Origin: Paracoccaceae bacterium
GTDB lineage: Bacteria; Pseudomonadota; Alphaproteobacteria; Rhodobacterales; Rhodobacteraceae
Length of the DNA: 64,000 nucleotides
Assembly: GCA_027489375.1 (NCBI GenBank)
Contig: JAIXZW010000003.1
Location: 62,001-126,000, forward strand
Direction of reading: 5' to 3'
The position numbers and the translations under genes were made by a program. The notes beneath the pieces are model-generated. The model had not been told where the DNA came from. It made no database searches and worked only from the letters and a program-made list of their open reading frames with translations. This document shows positions 46,997 to 55,863 of this stretch, piece by piece (positions within the stretch are counted from its first letter, which is position 1; every line of letters starts with the position of its first letter).

Positions 46997-47017
46997 CCGG
47001 GGGTTTCACACCCCCGG
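46997..47017. terminator. Hairpin after grpE, part of a likely dispersed repeat
   Basis: CCGGGGGT (46997-47004) pairs with ACCCCCGG (47010-47017), loop TTCAC; the following CCCCCGTGGGATATTTGGAGCG has the look of a recurring Rhodobacteraceae intergenic element. It lies between convergent grpE and mutS. No T-run on the plus strand. Confidence 0.4.
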
Positions 47018-47051
47018 ACCCCCGTGGGATATTTGGAGCGAGAGGAAGCGG

Positions 47052-49694
47052 TCAGGTCTTGGCCGCTTCTTTCAATTCGTAGATCAGCCTGAGCGCCTCT
47101 TTGGGCGTCAGTTCGTCAGGGTGGATGTCTTTGAGCATCGACTCGACCGCCGATGTCTTTGGTGCGGGTTTCGGCGGGGGCGCGGCGGGGGCGACGCTGA
47201 AGAGGGGCAGGTCGTCGATCAGGGCTTTCGGTCGCGCGCCGCCTTGGCGTTCGCCGCTTTCGAGGGCTTCGAGGACGACTTTGGCACGGTCGATCACGCT
47301 TTGCGGCAGGCCGGCAAGGCGGGCGACCTGCACGCCATAGCTTCGGTCGGCGGCACCTTTCTTGACCTCGTGCAGGAAGATCACCTCGCCTTCCCATTCC
47401 TTGACCGTGACGGTGGCGTTTTCGACGCCGTCGAGTTTGGCGGAAAGGGCGGTCATTTCGTGGTAATGCGTGGCGAAGAGGGCGCGGCAGCGGTTGGCTT
47501 CGTGCAAGTGTTCCAGCGTGGCCCATGCGATGGAAAGGCCGTCATAGGTGGCCGTGCCGCGGCCGATTTCATCGAGGATCACCAGCGCGCGGTCGTCGGC
47601 CTGATTGAGGATGGCGGCGGTTTCGACCATCTCCACCATGAAGGTGGAGCGGCCACGGGCAAGGTCATCCGCCGCGCCGACGCGGCTGAACAACTGGCTG
47701 ACAAGGCCGATATGGGCCGATGCGGCGGGAACGAAGCTTCCCGCCTGTGCCAACAGCGCGATCAGGGCGTTCTGGCGGAGGAAGGTGGATTTACCCGCCA
47801 TGTTCGGGCCGGTGAGCAGCCAGATGGCGGGCGTTTCACCCGTGGTCAAAGCGCAGTCATTGGCGACGAAGGGCGTGCCGCCCTGTTTGCGCAGGGCGCG
47901 TTCCACGACGGGGTGGCGGCCTGCGGTGATTTCGAAAGCGCGGCTGTCGTCGACCACGGGTTCGGACCAGTTCTCCTCGGCGGCGAGGTCGGCCCATGCG
48001 GCGGCGAGGTCGATCTCTGCCAGTGCGCGGGCGGCAGCACCGATGGGTCCGGCGCAGTCGATAATGGCTTGGCACAGGGTCTCGAAATGGCGCTTTTCGA
48101 TTTCCAGCGCGTGGGCGCCCGCGTTCAGGATGCGGGTTTCCATTTCCGACAGTTCGACCGTGGTGAAGCGCACCTGTCCGGCGGTGGTCTGGCGGTGGAT
48201 GAAGCGTTCCGAAAGCGGCGGGGAAAGCATCTTTTCGGCGTGGGTCGAGGTGGTCTCGATGAAGTAGCCGAGGACGTTGTTGTGCTTGATCTTCAGGCTC
48301 TGGATGCCCGTTTCGGTGATGAAATCGGCCTGCATGGCGGCGATGACGCCGCGCCCTTCGTCGCGGAGACGGCGGGCTTCGTCGAGTTCGGGGTCGTAAT
48401 CGGGCGCGATGAAGCCGCCGTCGCGGGCAAGGAGCGGGGGTTCGGCGACAAGCGCCTGGTCGAGCAGATCGGCGAGCGGATCGTGGCCGGTCAGCGATTT
48501 GGCGGCTTCGGCCAGCAGGGGTGGGACGCTGGTCAGGCGTTCCGCGATGGTGCCGGATTGGGTGAGGCCCGCGCGGATGGCGGTCAGGTCACGGGGGCCG
48601 CCACGGTCAAGCGCGAGGCGGGACAGGGCGCGGTCCATGTCGGGCACGCGGCGGAGGGCTTCGCGCAGGTCGGTGCGGAGGCGGGGTTCGTCCAGCAGGA
48701 AGCGGACGGATTCGAGGCGGGCGTGGATCGTGGCAAGGTCACGTGACGGGGCCGAAATGCGCCGTTCCAGCAGGCGCGCGCCGGGGGCGGTGACGGTGCG
48801 GTCGACGGCGGCGAGGAGCGAGCCTTCGCGCCCGCCCGACAATGCGGCGGTGAGTTCAAGGTTGCGGCGGGTTGCGGCGTCGATCTGGACGGTGCCGCCC
48901 GATGCCTCTTTCAGCGGGGGGCGAAGGAGGGGGAGTTTGCCGCGCTGGGTCAGGTCGAGGTAGTCGACCAATGCGCCCATGGCGGAAAGCTCGGCGCGGT
49001 CGAAGCTGCCGAAGGCGTCGAGCGAGCCTACGTTGAAGAGGGTGCAGAGCCGCTTTTCGGCAGAGGTGGAGTCGAACGAGCCGCGCGACCGCGGGGTGAT
49101 TGCCGCGCCTGATTCAGTCACTAACATTGCCAGATCGGCTTCGCGTGCCTCGTTCACCAGAACCTCGCGCGGGGCGAGGCGGGCGAGTTCGGGCGAAAGG
49201 CGGGCGGGGGTGCAGGGCATGACGCGCAGCTCGCCCGTGGAAATGTCTGCCCATGCGAGGGCGCATTCGTCGCGCACCTCGGCCCATGCGCAAAGGAAGT
49301 TGTGGCGGCGCGCTTCGAGCAGCGCGTCTTCGGTCAGGGTGCCGGGGGTGACAAGGCGGACGACATCGCGTTTGACGACCGCCTTGTAGCCGCGTTTCTT
49401 CGCCTCGGCCGGGTCTTCGAGCTGTTCGGCGATGGCGACGCGGAAGCCCTTGCGGATCAGTTGGAGAAGGTAGCCTTCGGCAGAGTGGACGGGCACGCCG
49501 CACATGGCGATGGGTTCGCCAAGGTGGGTGCCGCGTTTGGTGAGGGCGATATCCAGCGCCTCGGAGGCGGCGACGGCATCGTCGAAGAACATCTCGTAGA
49601 AATCGCCCATGCGATAGAACAGAAGCGCGCCGGGGTTTTGCGCCTTGATCTCGAGATATTGCGCCATCATCGGCGTGACGGTGTCTTCGGTCAT
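47052..49694 (-). CDS. mutS: DNA mismatch repair protein MutS
   Basis: 880 residues. The mismatch-binding domain holds the Phe-x-Glu region [14 protein letters not shown] near residue 25, followed by connector, core and clamp domains. The ATPase has Walker [17 protein letters not shown] near residue 620, [20 protein letters not shown], and [13 protein letters not shown]-terminal tail ([19 protein letters not shown]) supports tetramers in E. coli. It is a complete MutS1 and is convergent with grpE. Confidence 0.98.
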   Translation of the reverse strand: MTEDTVTPMMAQYLEIKAQNPGALLFYRMGDFYEMFFDDAVAASEALDIALTKRGTHLGEPIAMCGVPVHSAEGYLLQLIRKGFRVAIAEQLEDPAEAKKRGYKAVVKRDVVRLVTPGTLTEDALLEARRHNFLCAWAEVRDECALAWADISTGELRVMPCTPARLSPELARLAPREVLVNEAREADLAMLVTESGAAITPRSRGSFDSTSAEKRLCTLFNVGSLDAFGSFDRAELSAMGALVDYLDLTQRGKLPLLRPPLKEASGGTVQIDAATRRNLELTAALSGGREGSLLAAVDRTVTAPGARLLERRISAPSRDLATIHARLESVRFLLDEPRLRTDLREALRRVPDMDRALSRLALDRGGPRDLTAIRAGLTQSGTIAERLTSVPPLLAEAAKSLTGHDPLADLLDQALVAEPPLLARDGGFIAPDYDPELDEARRLRDEGRGVIAAMQADFITETGIQSLKIKHNNVLGYFIETTSTHAEKMLSPPLSERFIHRQTTAGQVRFTTVELSEMETRILNAGAHALEIEKRHFETLCQAIIDCAGPIGAAARALAEIDLAAAWADLAAEENWSEPVVDDSRAFEITAGRHPVVERALRKQGGTPFVANDCALTTGETPAIWLLTGPNMAGKSTFLRQNALIALLAQAGSFVPAASAHIGLVSQLFSRVGAADDLARGRSTFMVEMVETAAILNQADDRALVILDEIGRGTATYDGLSIAWATLEHLHEANRCRALFATHYHEMTALSAKLDGVENATVTVKEWEGEVIFLHEVKKGAADRSYGVQVARLAGLPQSVIDRAKVVLEALESGERQGGARPKALIDDLPLFSVAPAAPPPKPAPKTSAVESMLKDIHPDELTPKEALRLIYELKEAAKT

Positions 49695-49804
49695 CTGTCC
49701 CCCTGCGATGCCGCGACCCTACAAAAGCGGGACGGGTCGGGAAAGGGCCATTGCGCGGGGCGGTTGCTTCGCTAGGTTTGCGGGCAACAAAAAGGGGGCC
49801 GAGA

Positions 49805-50707
49805 ATGACCGACCACGTTTCCACCCATGCCGCCGAAGAGGATGCGCGGAACGAGCAAATCCTGATCTATGTGAACGGGCGTATCCTGCCGAAGGCGCAG
49901 GCGGTGGTGTCGGTCTATGACTCGGGCTTCATGCTCGGGGACGGGGTCTGGGAGGGCATCCGGCTTTACGAGGGCAAGTGGGCCTTTATCGACGAGCATA
50001 TGGACCGCCTGTTCGAGGCGGCGAAGGCGATTGATCTGGATATCGGGATGACCAAGGAAGCGGTCATTTCGGCCGTGTTAGAGACGCAAAAGGCCAATGG
50101 CATGGTCACGGATGCCCATGCGCGGCTGATGGTGACGCGCGGGGTGAAGACGCGGCCCTTCCAGAATCCGCGCCTGTCGCAGCAGGGGCCGACGGTGGCG
50201 ATCATCATGGAGCATTCGAAGCCCAAGATCCCGCGTCCGATCACTCTGGCCACTGTGCCGCATCTGCGCGGCCTGCCGATGACGCAGGACCCCAAGCTGA
50301 ACAGCCATTCCAAGCTGAACTGTATTCTGGCGTGCATCGCTGCGCAAAAGGCGGGGGCGGACGAGGCGCTGATGCTGGACGTGCATGGCTTCGTGAACAC
50401 GACCAACGCCTGCAACTTCTTCATCGTGCGGAAAGGGGCGGTTTGGACGAGCACGGGGGATTACTGCATGAACGGGATCACGCGGCAGAAGGTGATCGAT
50501 GTTTGCCGTGAAAACGGGATTCCGGTTTACGAGCGGAACTTCAGCCTTGTGGACACCTATGGCGCGGATGAGGCGTTTTTGACGGGGACGTTCGGCGCGC
50601 AGACTCCGGTGGGTGTGATCGACGGGAGGGTGATCGGGACGGGGCAGATGGGGCCGATGACGGAGCGGCTGCGGGCGCTTTACAAGGCGAAGGTTGCCGC
50701 ATCGTGA
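49805..50707 (+). CDS. Class IV PLP aminotransferase (BCAT/D-amino-acid transaminase-like)
   Basis: 300 residues. Fold-type IV landmarks: YVNGRILPKAQAVVSVYDSGF near residue 20, the phosphate/PLP region with catalytic Lys in LNSHSKLNCILAC, then EALMLDVHGFVNTTNACNFF and the closing MNGITRQKVIDVC. These enzymes transaminate branched-chain or D-amino acids or act as ADC lyases; substrate is undecided. It overlaps the sulfotransferase-like gene by four bases (GTGA), so the two are translationally coupled. Divergent from mutS. Confidence 0.88.
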   Translation: MTDHVSTHAAEEDARNEQILIYVNGRILPKAQAVVSVYDSGFMLGDGVWEGIRLYEGKWAFIDEHMDRLFEAAKAIDLDIGMTKEAVISAVLETQKANGMVTDAHARLMVTRGVKTRPFQNPRLSQQGPTVAIIMEHSKPKIPRPITLATVPHLRGLPMTQDPKLNSHSKLNCILACIAAQKAGADEALMLDVHGFVNTTNACNFFIVRKGAVWTSTGDYCMNGITRQKVIDVCRENGIPVYERNFSLVDTYGADEAFLTGTFGAQTPVGVIDGRVIGTGQMGPMTERLRALYKAKVAAS

Positions 50708-51420
50708 GGATTGCGATGTGGAGCGGGCCGCGGAACCTTTCGACCGCGCTGATGTATGCCTTTGCGGCGCGGGGCGATTGCGCGGTTTGGGACGAGCCGT
50801 TTTATGCGGCCTACCTTGCGGCCACGGGGATCGACCATCCGATGAAGGACGAGGTGATCGCGGCGGGCGAGGCGGATGCGGCGCGGGTTGCGGCGGCCTG
50901 TCTTGGGCCGGTGCCTGAGGGAAAAGCCCTTTGGTATCAGAAGCATATGACGATGCATATGGTGCCGGAGTTCGACCGTGGCTTCATGCGGGATTTGGTT
51001 AACGTATTCCTGATCCGCCATCCGGCGCGGGTGGTCGCGAGCTATTCCAAGAAGCGCGAGGCGCCGATGTTGGCCGATATCGGCTTTGTCCAGCAGGCGG
51101 AATTGTTCGAGCAGGTGGCGGGGTTTACGGAGAGGACTCCGCTGGTCGTCGACAGTGCCGATATCCGCGCCGATCCGCGCGGAACGCTGGGGCGGCTGTG
51201 TGCCGCCTTGGGAATTCCGTTTATCGACAGCATGTTGCGCTGGCCCGCGGGGCCGAAGCCCTTTGACGGGGTCTGGGCGCCGCACTGGTATAATGCGGTC
51301 CATGCTTCGACCGGGATCGGCGAGCCGGAGGGGCCACTGCCCTCGCTTGCGGCGGATTATGCGCCGTTGGTCGAGCAGGCCTTGCCGTATTACCAGAGAC
51401 TTGCCGCGCATCGGATCTGA
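50704..51420 (+). CDS. Sulfotransferase-like P-loop protein
   Basis: 238 residues from GTG. The N-terminal AMWSGPRNLSTALMYAF occupies the position of the 5'-phosphosulfate-binding loop of sulfotransferases, and LIRHPARVVASYSKKRE matches the 3'-phosphate-binding motif. The protein is short and lacks an obvious acceptor-binding extension. PAPS-dependent sulfation is possible; the family also includes proteins with no shown activity. Coupling to the class IV aminotransferase suggests a shared amino-acid-derived substrate, which is inference. Confidence 0.75.
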   Translation: MRIAMWSGPRNLSTALMYAFAARGDCAVWDEPFYAAYLAATGIDHPMKDEVIAAGEADAARVAAACLGPVPEGKALWYQKHMTMHMVPEFDRGFMRDLVNVFLIRHPARVVASYSKKREAPMLADIGFVQQAELFEQVAGFTERTPLVVDSADIRADPRGTLGRLCAALGIPFIDSMLRWPAGPKPFDGVWAPHWYNAVHASTGIGEPEGPLPSLAADYAPLVEQALPYYQRLAAHRI

Positions 51421-51498
51421 CGCGTTCTCGTCAGGCGTGGCGCTTGTCTCGGTGCCATCGCGGATGCACACTCGATGCACAGTTTTTGGGAGGGGCCG

Positions 51499-52692
51499 AT
51501 GCTGACATCGTCCAAAGCGGCGGCACGGGCGGCGCGGATTTACCTGCGGGCCGAGGATTGCTGGATCGAGGATCTTGCGGCCCTCTGTTCGCAGCGGGTG
51601 GAGCTGGCGGATTACCCCTTTGCCGCCGATGTGCAGAAGAATGTGCTGATCTACGACTGCGACGCGCTGCGCGGGGTGATCGGTGATGCGGCCGAGCGGC
51701 GGGCGCTGATGGCCGAATGGGCCGATGCGCTGATGACGGGGCCGGGGGTCGTGGTCTTGAAGCGTGCGGAAACCGATCTGGCGATGCTGGATGCGGCCTC
51801 GGCGTTGTTCTACGGGTTGATCGAAGAGCAGAACCGCGCAGGCACCGGCGGGGGCGACCATTTCGCCAAGCCGGGGGCGAATGACCGGCTGTGGAATTCT
51901 CTGGAGAAGCATTGCCTTGCGGACCCCGCGAATTTCGCGCGCTATTATGGGAATGACTTTCTGACGCTGATCTCGGAGGCTTGGCTTGGTCCGGCCTATC
52001 AGATGACGGCGCAGTTGAACGTGGTCAATCCGGGCGGGGCGGCGCAAAGCCCGCATCGGGACTATCACCTTGGCTTCCAGTCGGCGGCGGAGATTGAACG
52101 CTACCCGCTTCACGTGCAGCTTCTGTCGCCCGCGTTGACCTTGCAGGGCGCGATTGCCCATGTGGACGCGACGATCGAGACGGGGCCGACGCAGTTGCTG
52201 CCGTTCAGCCAGCGCTATGATGCGGGCTATCTGGCGATGGGGCTGCCAGAGGTGCGCGCCTATTTCGCCGAGCATCACGTGCAACTGCCGTTGGAAAAGG
52301 GGGATATGCTCTTTTTCTCGCCCGCGCTGCTGCATGCGGCGGGGACGAACCGCTCGGCGGATGTGCGGCGGATGGTGAACCTGTTTCAGGTGTCCTCGGC
52401 CTATGGGCGGGCGATGGAGACGGTGGACCGCACGGCGATGTGCAAGGCGTTGTATCCCGTGCTGCGGGCGGGAAAGAAGGACGGGTCGCTGACAGCGGCG
52501 CAGATTGCCAATGCGGTGGCAAGCTCGGCCGAGGGCTACAGTTTTCCCACCAATCTGGACCGCGACCCGCCGCTTGGGGGCATGGCACCCAAGTCGCAGG
52601 CGAAGCTGGTGTTCGAGGCGCTGGAGGCGGATTGGGAGCCTGCGGCGCTGAACGCGGCGCTGGATGCGCAGGCGGAGAAGAAGCTGAGTTAG
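51499..52692 (+). CDS. Phytanoyl-CoA dioxygenase (PhyH) family protein
   Basis: 397 residues. Fe(II)/2-oxoglutarate oxygenase fold: iron ligands His and Asp in SPHRDYHLGF near residue 190, the distal His in LLHAAGTNRS near 277, and the 2-oxoglutarate Arg a few residues on. The strand ATIETGPTQLLPFSQRY is typical of PhyH. Substrate unknown; members hydroxylate acyl-CoAs, ectoine or other small molecules. ATG at 51499 is set by GGGAGG upstream. It follows the sulfotransferase-like gene after 78 bases and ends at a strong terminator. Confidence 0.85.
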   Translation: MLTSSKAAARAARIYLRAEDCWIEDLAALCSQRVELADYPFAADVQKNVLIYDCDALRGVIGDAAERRALMAEWADALMTGPGVVVLKRAETDLAMLDAASALFYGLIEEQNRAGTGGGDHFAKPGANDRLWNSLEKHCLADPANFARYYGNDFLTLISEAWLGPAYQMTAQLNVVNPGGAAQSPHRDYHLGFQSAAEIERYPLHVQLLSPALTLQGAIAHVDATIETGPTQLLPFSQRYDAGYLAMGLPEVRAYFAEHHVQLPLEKGDMLFFSPALLHAAGTNRSADVRRMVNLFQVSSAYGRAMETVDRTAMCKALYPVLRAGKKDGSLTAAQIANAVASSAEGYSFPTNLDRDPPLGGMAPKSQAKLVFEALEADWEPAALNAALDAQAEKKLS

Positions 52693-52697
52693 AGACG

Positions 52698-52734
52698 AAA
52701 AGGGCCGCTTCGGTGAAGCGGCCCTTTCTGTTTT
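52698..52734. terminator. Bidirectional intrinsic terminator
   Basis: A perfect 13-bp stem, AAAGGGCCGCTTC (52699-52711) with GAAGCGGCCCTTT (52715-52727), loop GGT, then CTGTTTT on plus. On minus the stem is followed by TCGTCTC after T-rich stem ends. It separates the convergent PhyH gene and argG. Confidence 0.85.
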
Positions 52735-53962
52735 ACTTCTTCGCCACCCGCGCATTCCGCGTGGCGATGAGCTTCAGGCGCAGGGCGTTCAGTTTGATGA
52801 AGCCTGCGGCGTCTTTCTGGTCGTAGGCGCCGGCGTCTTCTTCAAAGGTCACGTGCTTTTCGGAGTAAAGCGAGTGGTCCGACCAGCGGGCCACGGTGCG
52901 GGCGCTGCCTTTGTAGAGTTTGACGCGGACGGTGCCGGTGACATGTTCCTGGCTCTTGTCGATCAGGGCTTGCAGCATCTCGCGTTCGGGCGAGAACCAG
53001 AAGCCGTTGTAGATCAGTTCCGCATAGCGCGGCATGATCGAGTCTTTGAGGTGGCCTGCGCCTGCGTCGAGCGTGATTTGTTCGATGCCGCGATGGGCTT
53101 CGAGCAGGATCGTGCCGCCGGGGGTTTCGTAAAGGCCGCGCGACTTCATCCCCACGAAGCGGTTTTCCACGAGGTCGAGAAGGCCCACGCCATGCTTGCC
53201 GCCGAGTTCGTTGAGGCGGGTCAGGATGGTGGCGGGCGAGAGTTTCTCGCCGTTGATCGAGACGGCATCGCCGCGTTCGAAGCCGATTTCCACGTATTCG
53301 GGGGTGTCGGGTGCTTTTTCGACCGGCGTCACGCGCTGGTAAACGAATTCGGGTGCCTCTTCGGCGGGGTTTTCCAGAACCTTGCCTTCGGAAGAGGTGT
53401 GCAGAAGGTTCGCGTCAACCGAGAAGGGTGCTTCGCCGCGCTTGTCTTTCGCAATCGGGATCTGGTTGGTTTCGGCGAATTCCAGAAGCTTGGTGCGGCT
53501 GGTCAAATCCCATTCGCGCCACGGGGCGATGACCTTGATCGACGGGTCGAGCGCGTAGGCCGAAAGTTCGAAGCGGACCTGATCGTTGCCCTTGCCGGTC
53601 GCGCCGTGGGCCACGGCATCGGCGCCGGTTTCATGCGCGATGCGGACGAGGTGCTGCGAGATCAGCGGGCGGGCGATGGAGGTGCCGAGGAGGTAAAGCC
53701 CCTCATACAGCGCGTTCGCGCGGAACATCGGGAAGACGAAGTCGCGGACGAATTCTTCGCGCACGTCGACGATGTGGATGTTTTCCGGCTTGATGCCGAG
53801 GAGGATGGCCTTCTGGCGGGCGGGTTCCAGTTCCTCGCCCTGGCCGAGATCGGCGGTGAAGGTGACGACCTCGCACCCGTATTCGGTTTGCAGCCATTTC
53901 AGGATGATCGAGGTATCGAGGCCGCCCGAATAGGCAAGCACGACTTTCTTGGGCTTTTGCAT
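52733..53962 (-). CDS. argG: Argininosuccinate synthase
   Basis: 409 residues. Joins citrulline and aspartate with ATP in arginine synthesis. N-type ATP pyrophosphatase loop [13 protein letters not shown] at residues 7-19, [14 protein letters not shown] near 118, APWREWDL and [17 protein letters not shown] near 185, and a C-terminal dimerisation helix. ATG at 53962 has GGAG five bases upstream; an ATG at 53974 is possible but has no ribosome site. Single gene; terminator at 52699-52727. Confidence 0.98.
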   Translation of the reverse strand: MQKPKKVVLAYSGGLDTSIILKWLQTEYGCEVVTFTADLGQGEELEPARQKAILLGIKPENIHIVDVREEFVRDFVFPMFRANALYEGLYLLGTSIARPLISQHLVRIAHETGADAVAHGATGKGNDQVRFELSAYALDPSIKVIAPWREWDLTSRTKLLEFAETNQIPIAKDKRGEAPFSVDANLLHTSSEGKVLENPAEEAPEFVYQRVTPVEKAPDTPEYVEIGFERGDAVSINGEKLSPATILTRLNELGGKHGVGLLDLVENRFVGMKSRGLYETPGGTILLEAHRGIEQITLDAGAGHLKDSIMPRYAELIYNGFWFSPEREMLQALIDKSQEHVTGTVRVKLYKGSARTVARWSDHSLYSEKHVTFEEDAGAYDQKDAAGFIKLNALRLKLIATRNARVAKK

Positions 53963-54088
53963 CGGACGCTCCATCGCGGTTTGGCCTGCGATTAAAGGGA
54001 AACGCGGGGAAGGGCAAGGATCGCTGCTTGACAGGCGGAATCCGCGCTTGGCACGGTGTCACAGGTTTGTGAGATCACGGAGTAGAAG

Positions 54089-54829
54089 ATGAAGGCTTGG
54101 CAGATTTTCACCCACTCGCTGCGGCAGGTGTTCGGGAACATGGGCGCGGCGGTCAGGGTGTCGCTGGTGCCGTTTATCGGGCTGATCGTTGTGGCGCTTG
54201 TTCTGGGTGGAGGGTTGATGTTTTCCATGATGGGCCGCACGGACCACGGTATGGATAGCGGAATTGGCGGGGGCGGCGTCTTGTTGATGCTGGTTCTGAT
54301 CGTCGTCTATGTCGGCGTGTTCACCATGATCGCGGTGAACTGGCACCGCTATGTGCTGCTCAATGAACCCATCGGTTGGATGCCGCAGGTGCGGATGGAC
54401 CGGATTCTGGCCTATTTCGGGACGGCGCTGCTGGTCGGGCTTATCACCTTTGTCGGCGCGATGATCGTCGTCGTGATTGCGGGTGCGATCGGTGCGATTG
54501 GCTGGATCATCGGTATTCCGGTCTTTGTGCTGATCGTCGCTTTCAGCTTCCGGCTTTCGGCGGCCTTGCCGGGGGCGGCGTTGGGGCAGGGCGGCGGGCT
54601 TTCGGGGTCGATGGCGGCGACGGCGGGGCAGATGGGAACGATGATCGCGCTTACGCTGATCTATTTCGCGGCGAGCCTCATTTGCGGAATTGCCGTCGGG
54701 CTTTTGTCGATGATTCCCGTGGTTGGCATTCTGATCAACCTCGCCTTCCAGTGGCTGACGATGATGGTTGCGCTTTCGATCCTGACCACGCTTTACGGGC
54801 ATTACGTGGAAAAGCGCGAGCTTGCCTGA
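54089..54829 (+). CDS. Conserved multi-pass membrane protein
   Basis: 246 residues with about six hydrophobic helices (near 22-45, 63-85, 107-135, 135-150, 180-205, 205-232). The N-terminal AWQIFTHSLRQVFGN is amphipathic, and NWHRYVLLNEPIGWMP lies between helices 2 and 3. I do not recognise the family with confidence; there are no transporter or enzyme motifs. A GGAG site precedes the ATG. A TTGACA at 54028-54033 might be a -35, but no good -10 follows. The gene ends at a hairpin (54837-54858) facing a convergent secreted protein. Confidence 0.8.
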   Translation: MKAWQIFTHSLRQVFGNMGAAVRVSLVPFIGLIVVALVLGGGLMFSMMGRTDHGMDSGIGGGGVLLMLVLIVVYVGVFTMIAVNWHRYVLLNEPIGWMPQVRMDRILAYFGTALLVGLITFVGAMIVVVIAGAIGAIGWIIGIPVFVLIVAFSFRLSAALPGAALGQGGGLSGSMAATAGQMGTMIALTLIYFAASLICGIAVGLLSMIPVVGILINLAFQWLTMMVALSILTTLYGHYVEKRELA

Positions 54830-54836
54830 ATGCAGA

Positions 54837-54858
54837 AGGGGCGGCCGGAGCCGCCCCT
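54837..54858. terminator. Hairpin between convergent genes
   Basis: AGGGGCGGC (54837-54845) and GCCGCCCCT (54850-54858) form a perfect 9-bp stem with loop CGGA. It lies 8 bases past one stop and 26 from the other. No T-run follows, so the exact mechanism is open. Confidence 0.55.
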
Positions 54859-54883
54859 ATCGGTCTTCCGGGAATATCTCCGT

Positions 54884-55762
54884 TCAGTCAGCCGATGCCG
54901 TGGCGATGGCAGCCAGTTCTTCCGGCGAGAAGCGGGCGCGGAGGCTGTCGAGCAGAGCCTGTTCTTCGGCGCTGATCGTGGCCGTATCGGCATCGGGGTT
55001 CTTGTTCCATTTCGTCAGAACGGATGCCTCTGCCTCGGTCACGGCGGCCTGCGCGTCGAGCACGGCTTGTTCCGCAGCGGCAAGGTCTTCGGGCGAAGGA
55101 AGCGGCGCATCGGGTTCGGCTTCGACCAAGGCTTCCAGTTCGGCGTCGGCAGCGAAGGTCGCGCCCGTGCTTGCGGTCGGCGGAGTGCCCACGCTGCCGG
55201 CGGCTTCCCAATCGAGATAGGCCTGACGGTCGGCTTTATAGGTGTCGAAGTCGGTATAGGCCGTGCCATCCAGAGCGGCGGCGAGGCCGGTCGTGAGCAG
55301 CGTCTGATAGGCGGCCCAATCCGTGGCGAGCTGGTTCAGCGCAGCCGCTTCGAGAATGGCTGCCGCCACATCGGCGTCTGCCGAGACGAGGCCGGCGAGG
55401 CGACCGACCGGGCCGTTGGTGTTGCCGTTGCGGATGTGGGCGAGCACCGCGTTGACGTTGGCATGAAGCGCGCCGTTCATGTTGCCGAGGCTGCTGGCCG
55501 CAGAGCCGTTCGAGGCGGTCACGGTCCCTTCGTCGGTGGATGCGGATTTCGATCCGTTCCCGTTGCCGCCAGCCTGCGAGGAATTGCCGCCGCCGTTGCC
55601 CGCTCCGTTTCCACCGCCATTACCACCGCCATTACCACCGCCGTTGCCGCCCTTTTCGGCGTGGGCGGCATCGGCGCCCACGATATGCAATGCCGGTGCG
55701 AAGGGGGTAAGAAGGAAGGTGGACATTGCCAGAACGGCAAGGGTTTTCTTGGGATGGAACAT
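54884..55762 (-). CDS. Secreted Gly/Asn-rich protein of unknown function
   Basis: 292 residues. A Sec signal peptide of about 35 residues (HPKKTLAVLAMSTFLLTPF, ending DAAHA) is followed by a flexible low-complexity stretch of GGN/GGGN repeats (about 37-60). The mature helical domain (about 85-180) contains GALHANVNAVLAHIRNGNTN, and an acidic Ala/Glu-rich C-terminus could form a coiled coil. There are no enzymatic motifs or Cys residues. A surface or periplasmic role is inferred. ATG at 55762 is preferred because the signal peptide starts there. The promoter region is shared with divergent ilvA and includes a palindrome. Confidence 0.78.
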   Translation of the reverse strand: MFHPKKTLAVLAMSTFLLTPFAPALHIVGADAAHAEKGGNGGGNGGGNGGGNGAGNGGGNSSQAGGNGNGSKSASTDEGTVTASNGSAASSLGNMNGALHANVNAVLAHIRNGNTNGPVGRLAGLVSADADVAAAILEAAALNQLATDWAAYQTLLTTGLAAALDGTAYTDFDTYKADRQAYLDWEAAGSVGTPPTASTGATFAADAELEALVEAEPDAPLPSPEDLAAAEQAVLDAQAAVTEAEASVLTKWNKNPDADTATISAEEQALLDSLRARFSPEELAAIATASAD

Positions 55763-55823
55763 GATCTGGACCTCGCTTAGGTTGGCCTTACCATAGGCCG
55801 CAATCGGGCCGATGTTGGACACT

Positions 55824-55839
55824 ATTAAGTTATCTTAAT
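55824..55839. promoter_or_regulatory. Palindrome in the ilvA / secreted-protein intergenic region
   Basis: ATTAAG (55824-55829), TTAT, CTTAAT (55834-55839), a perfect 6-bp inverted repeat in an AT-rich patch. It lies 25 bases before ilvA and about 60 before the divergent secreted-protein start, a suitable place for an operator. The regulator is unknown. Confidence 0.35.
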
Positions 55840-55863
55840 GACACTTTGGAAGGGCCGAAGCTG

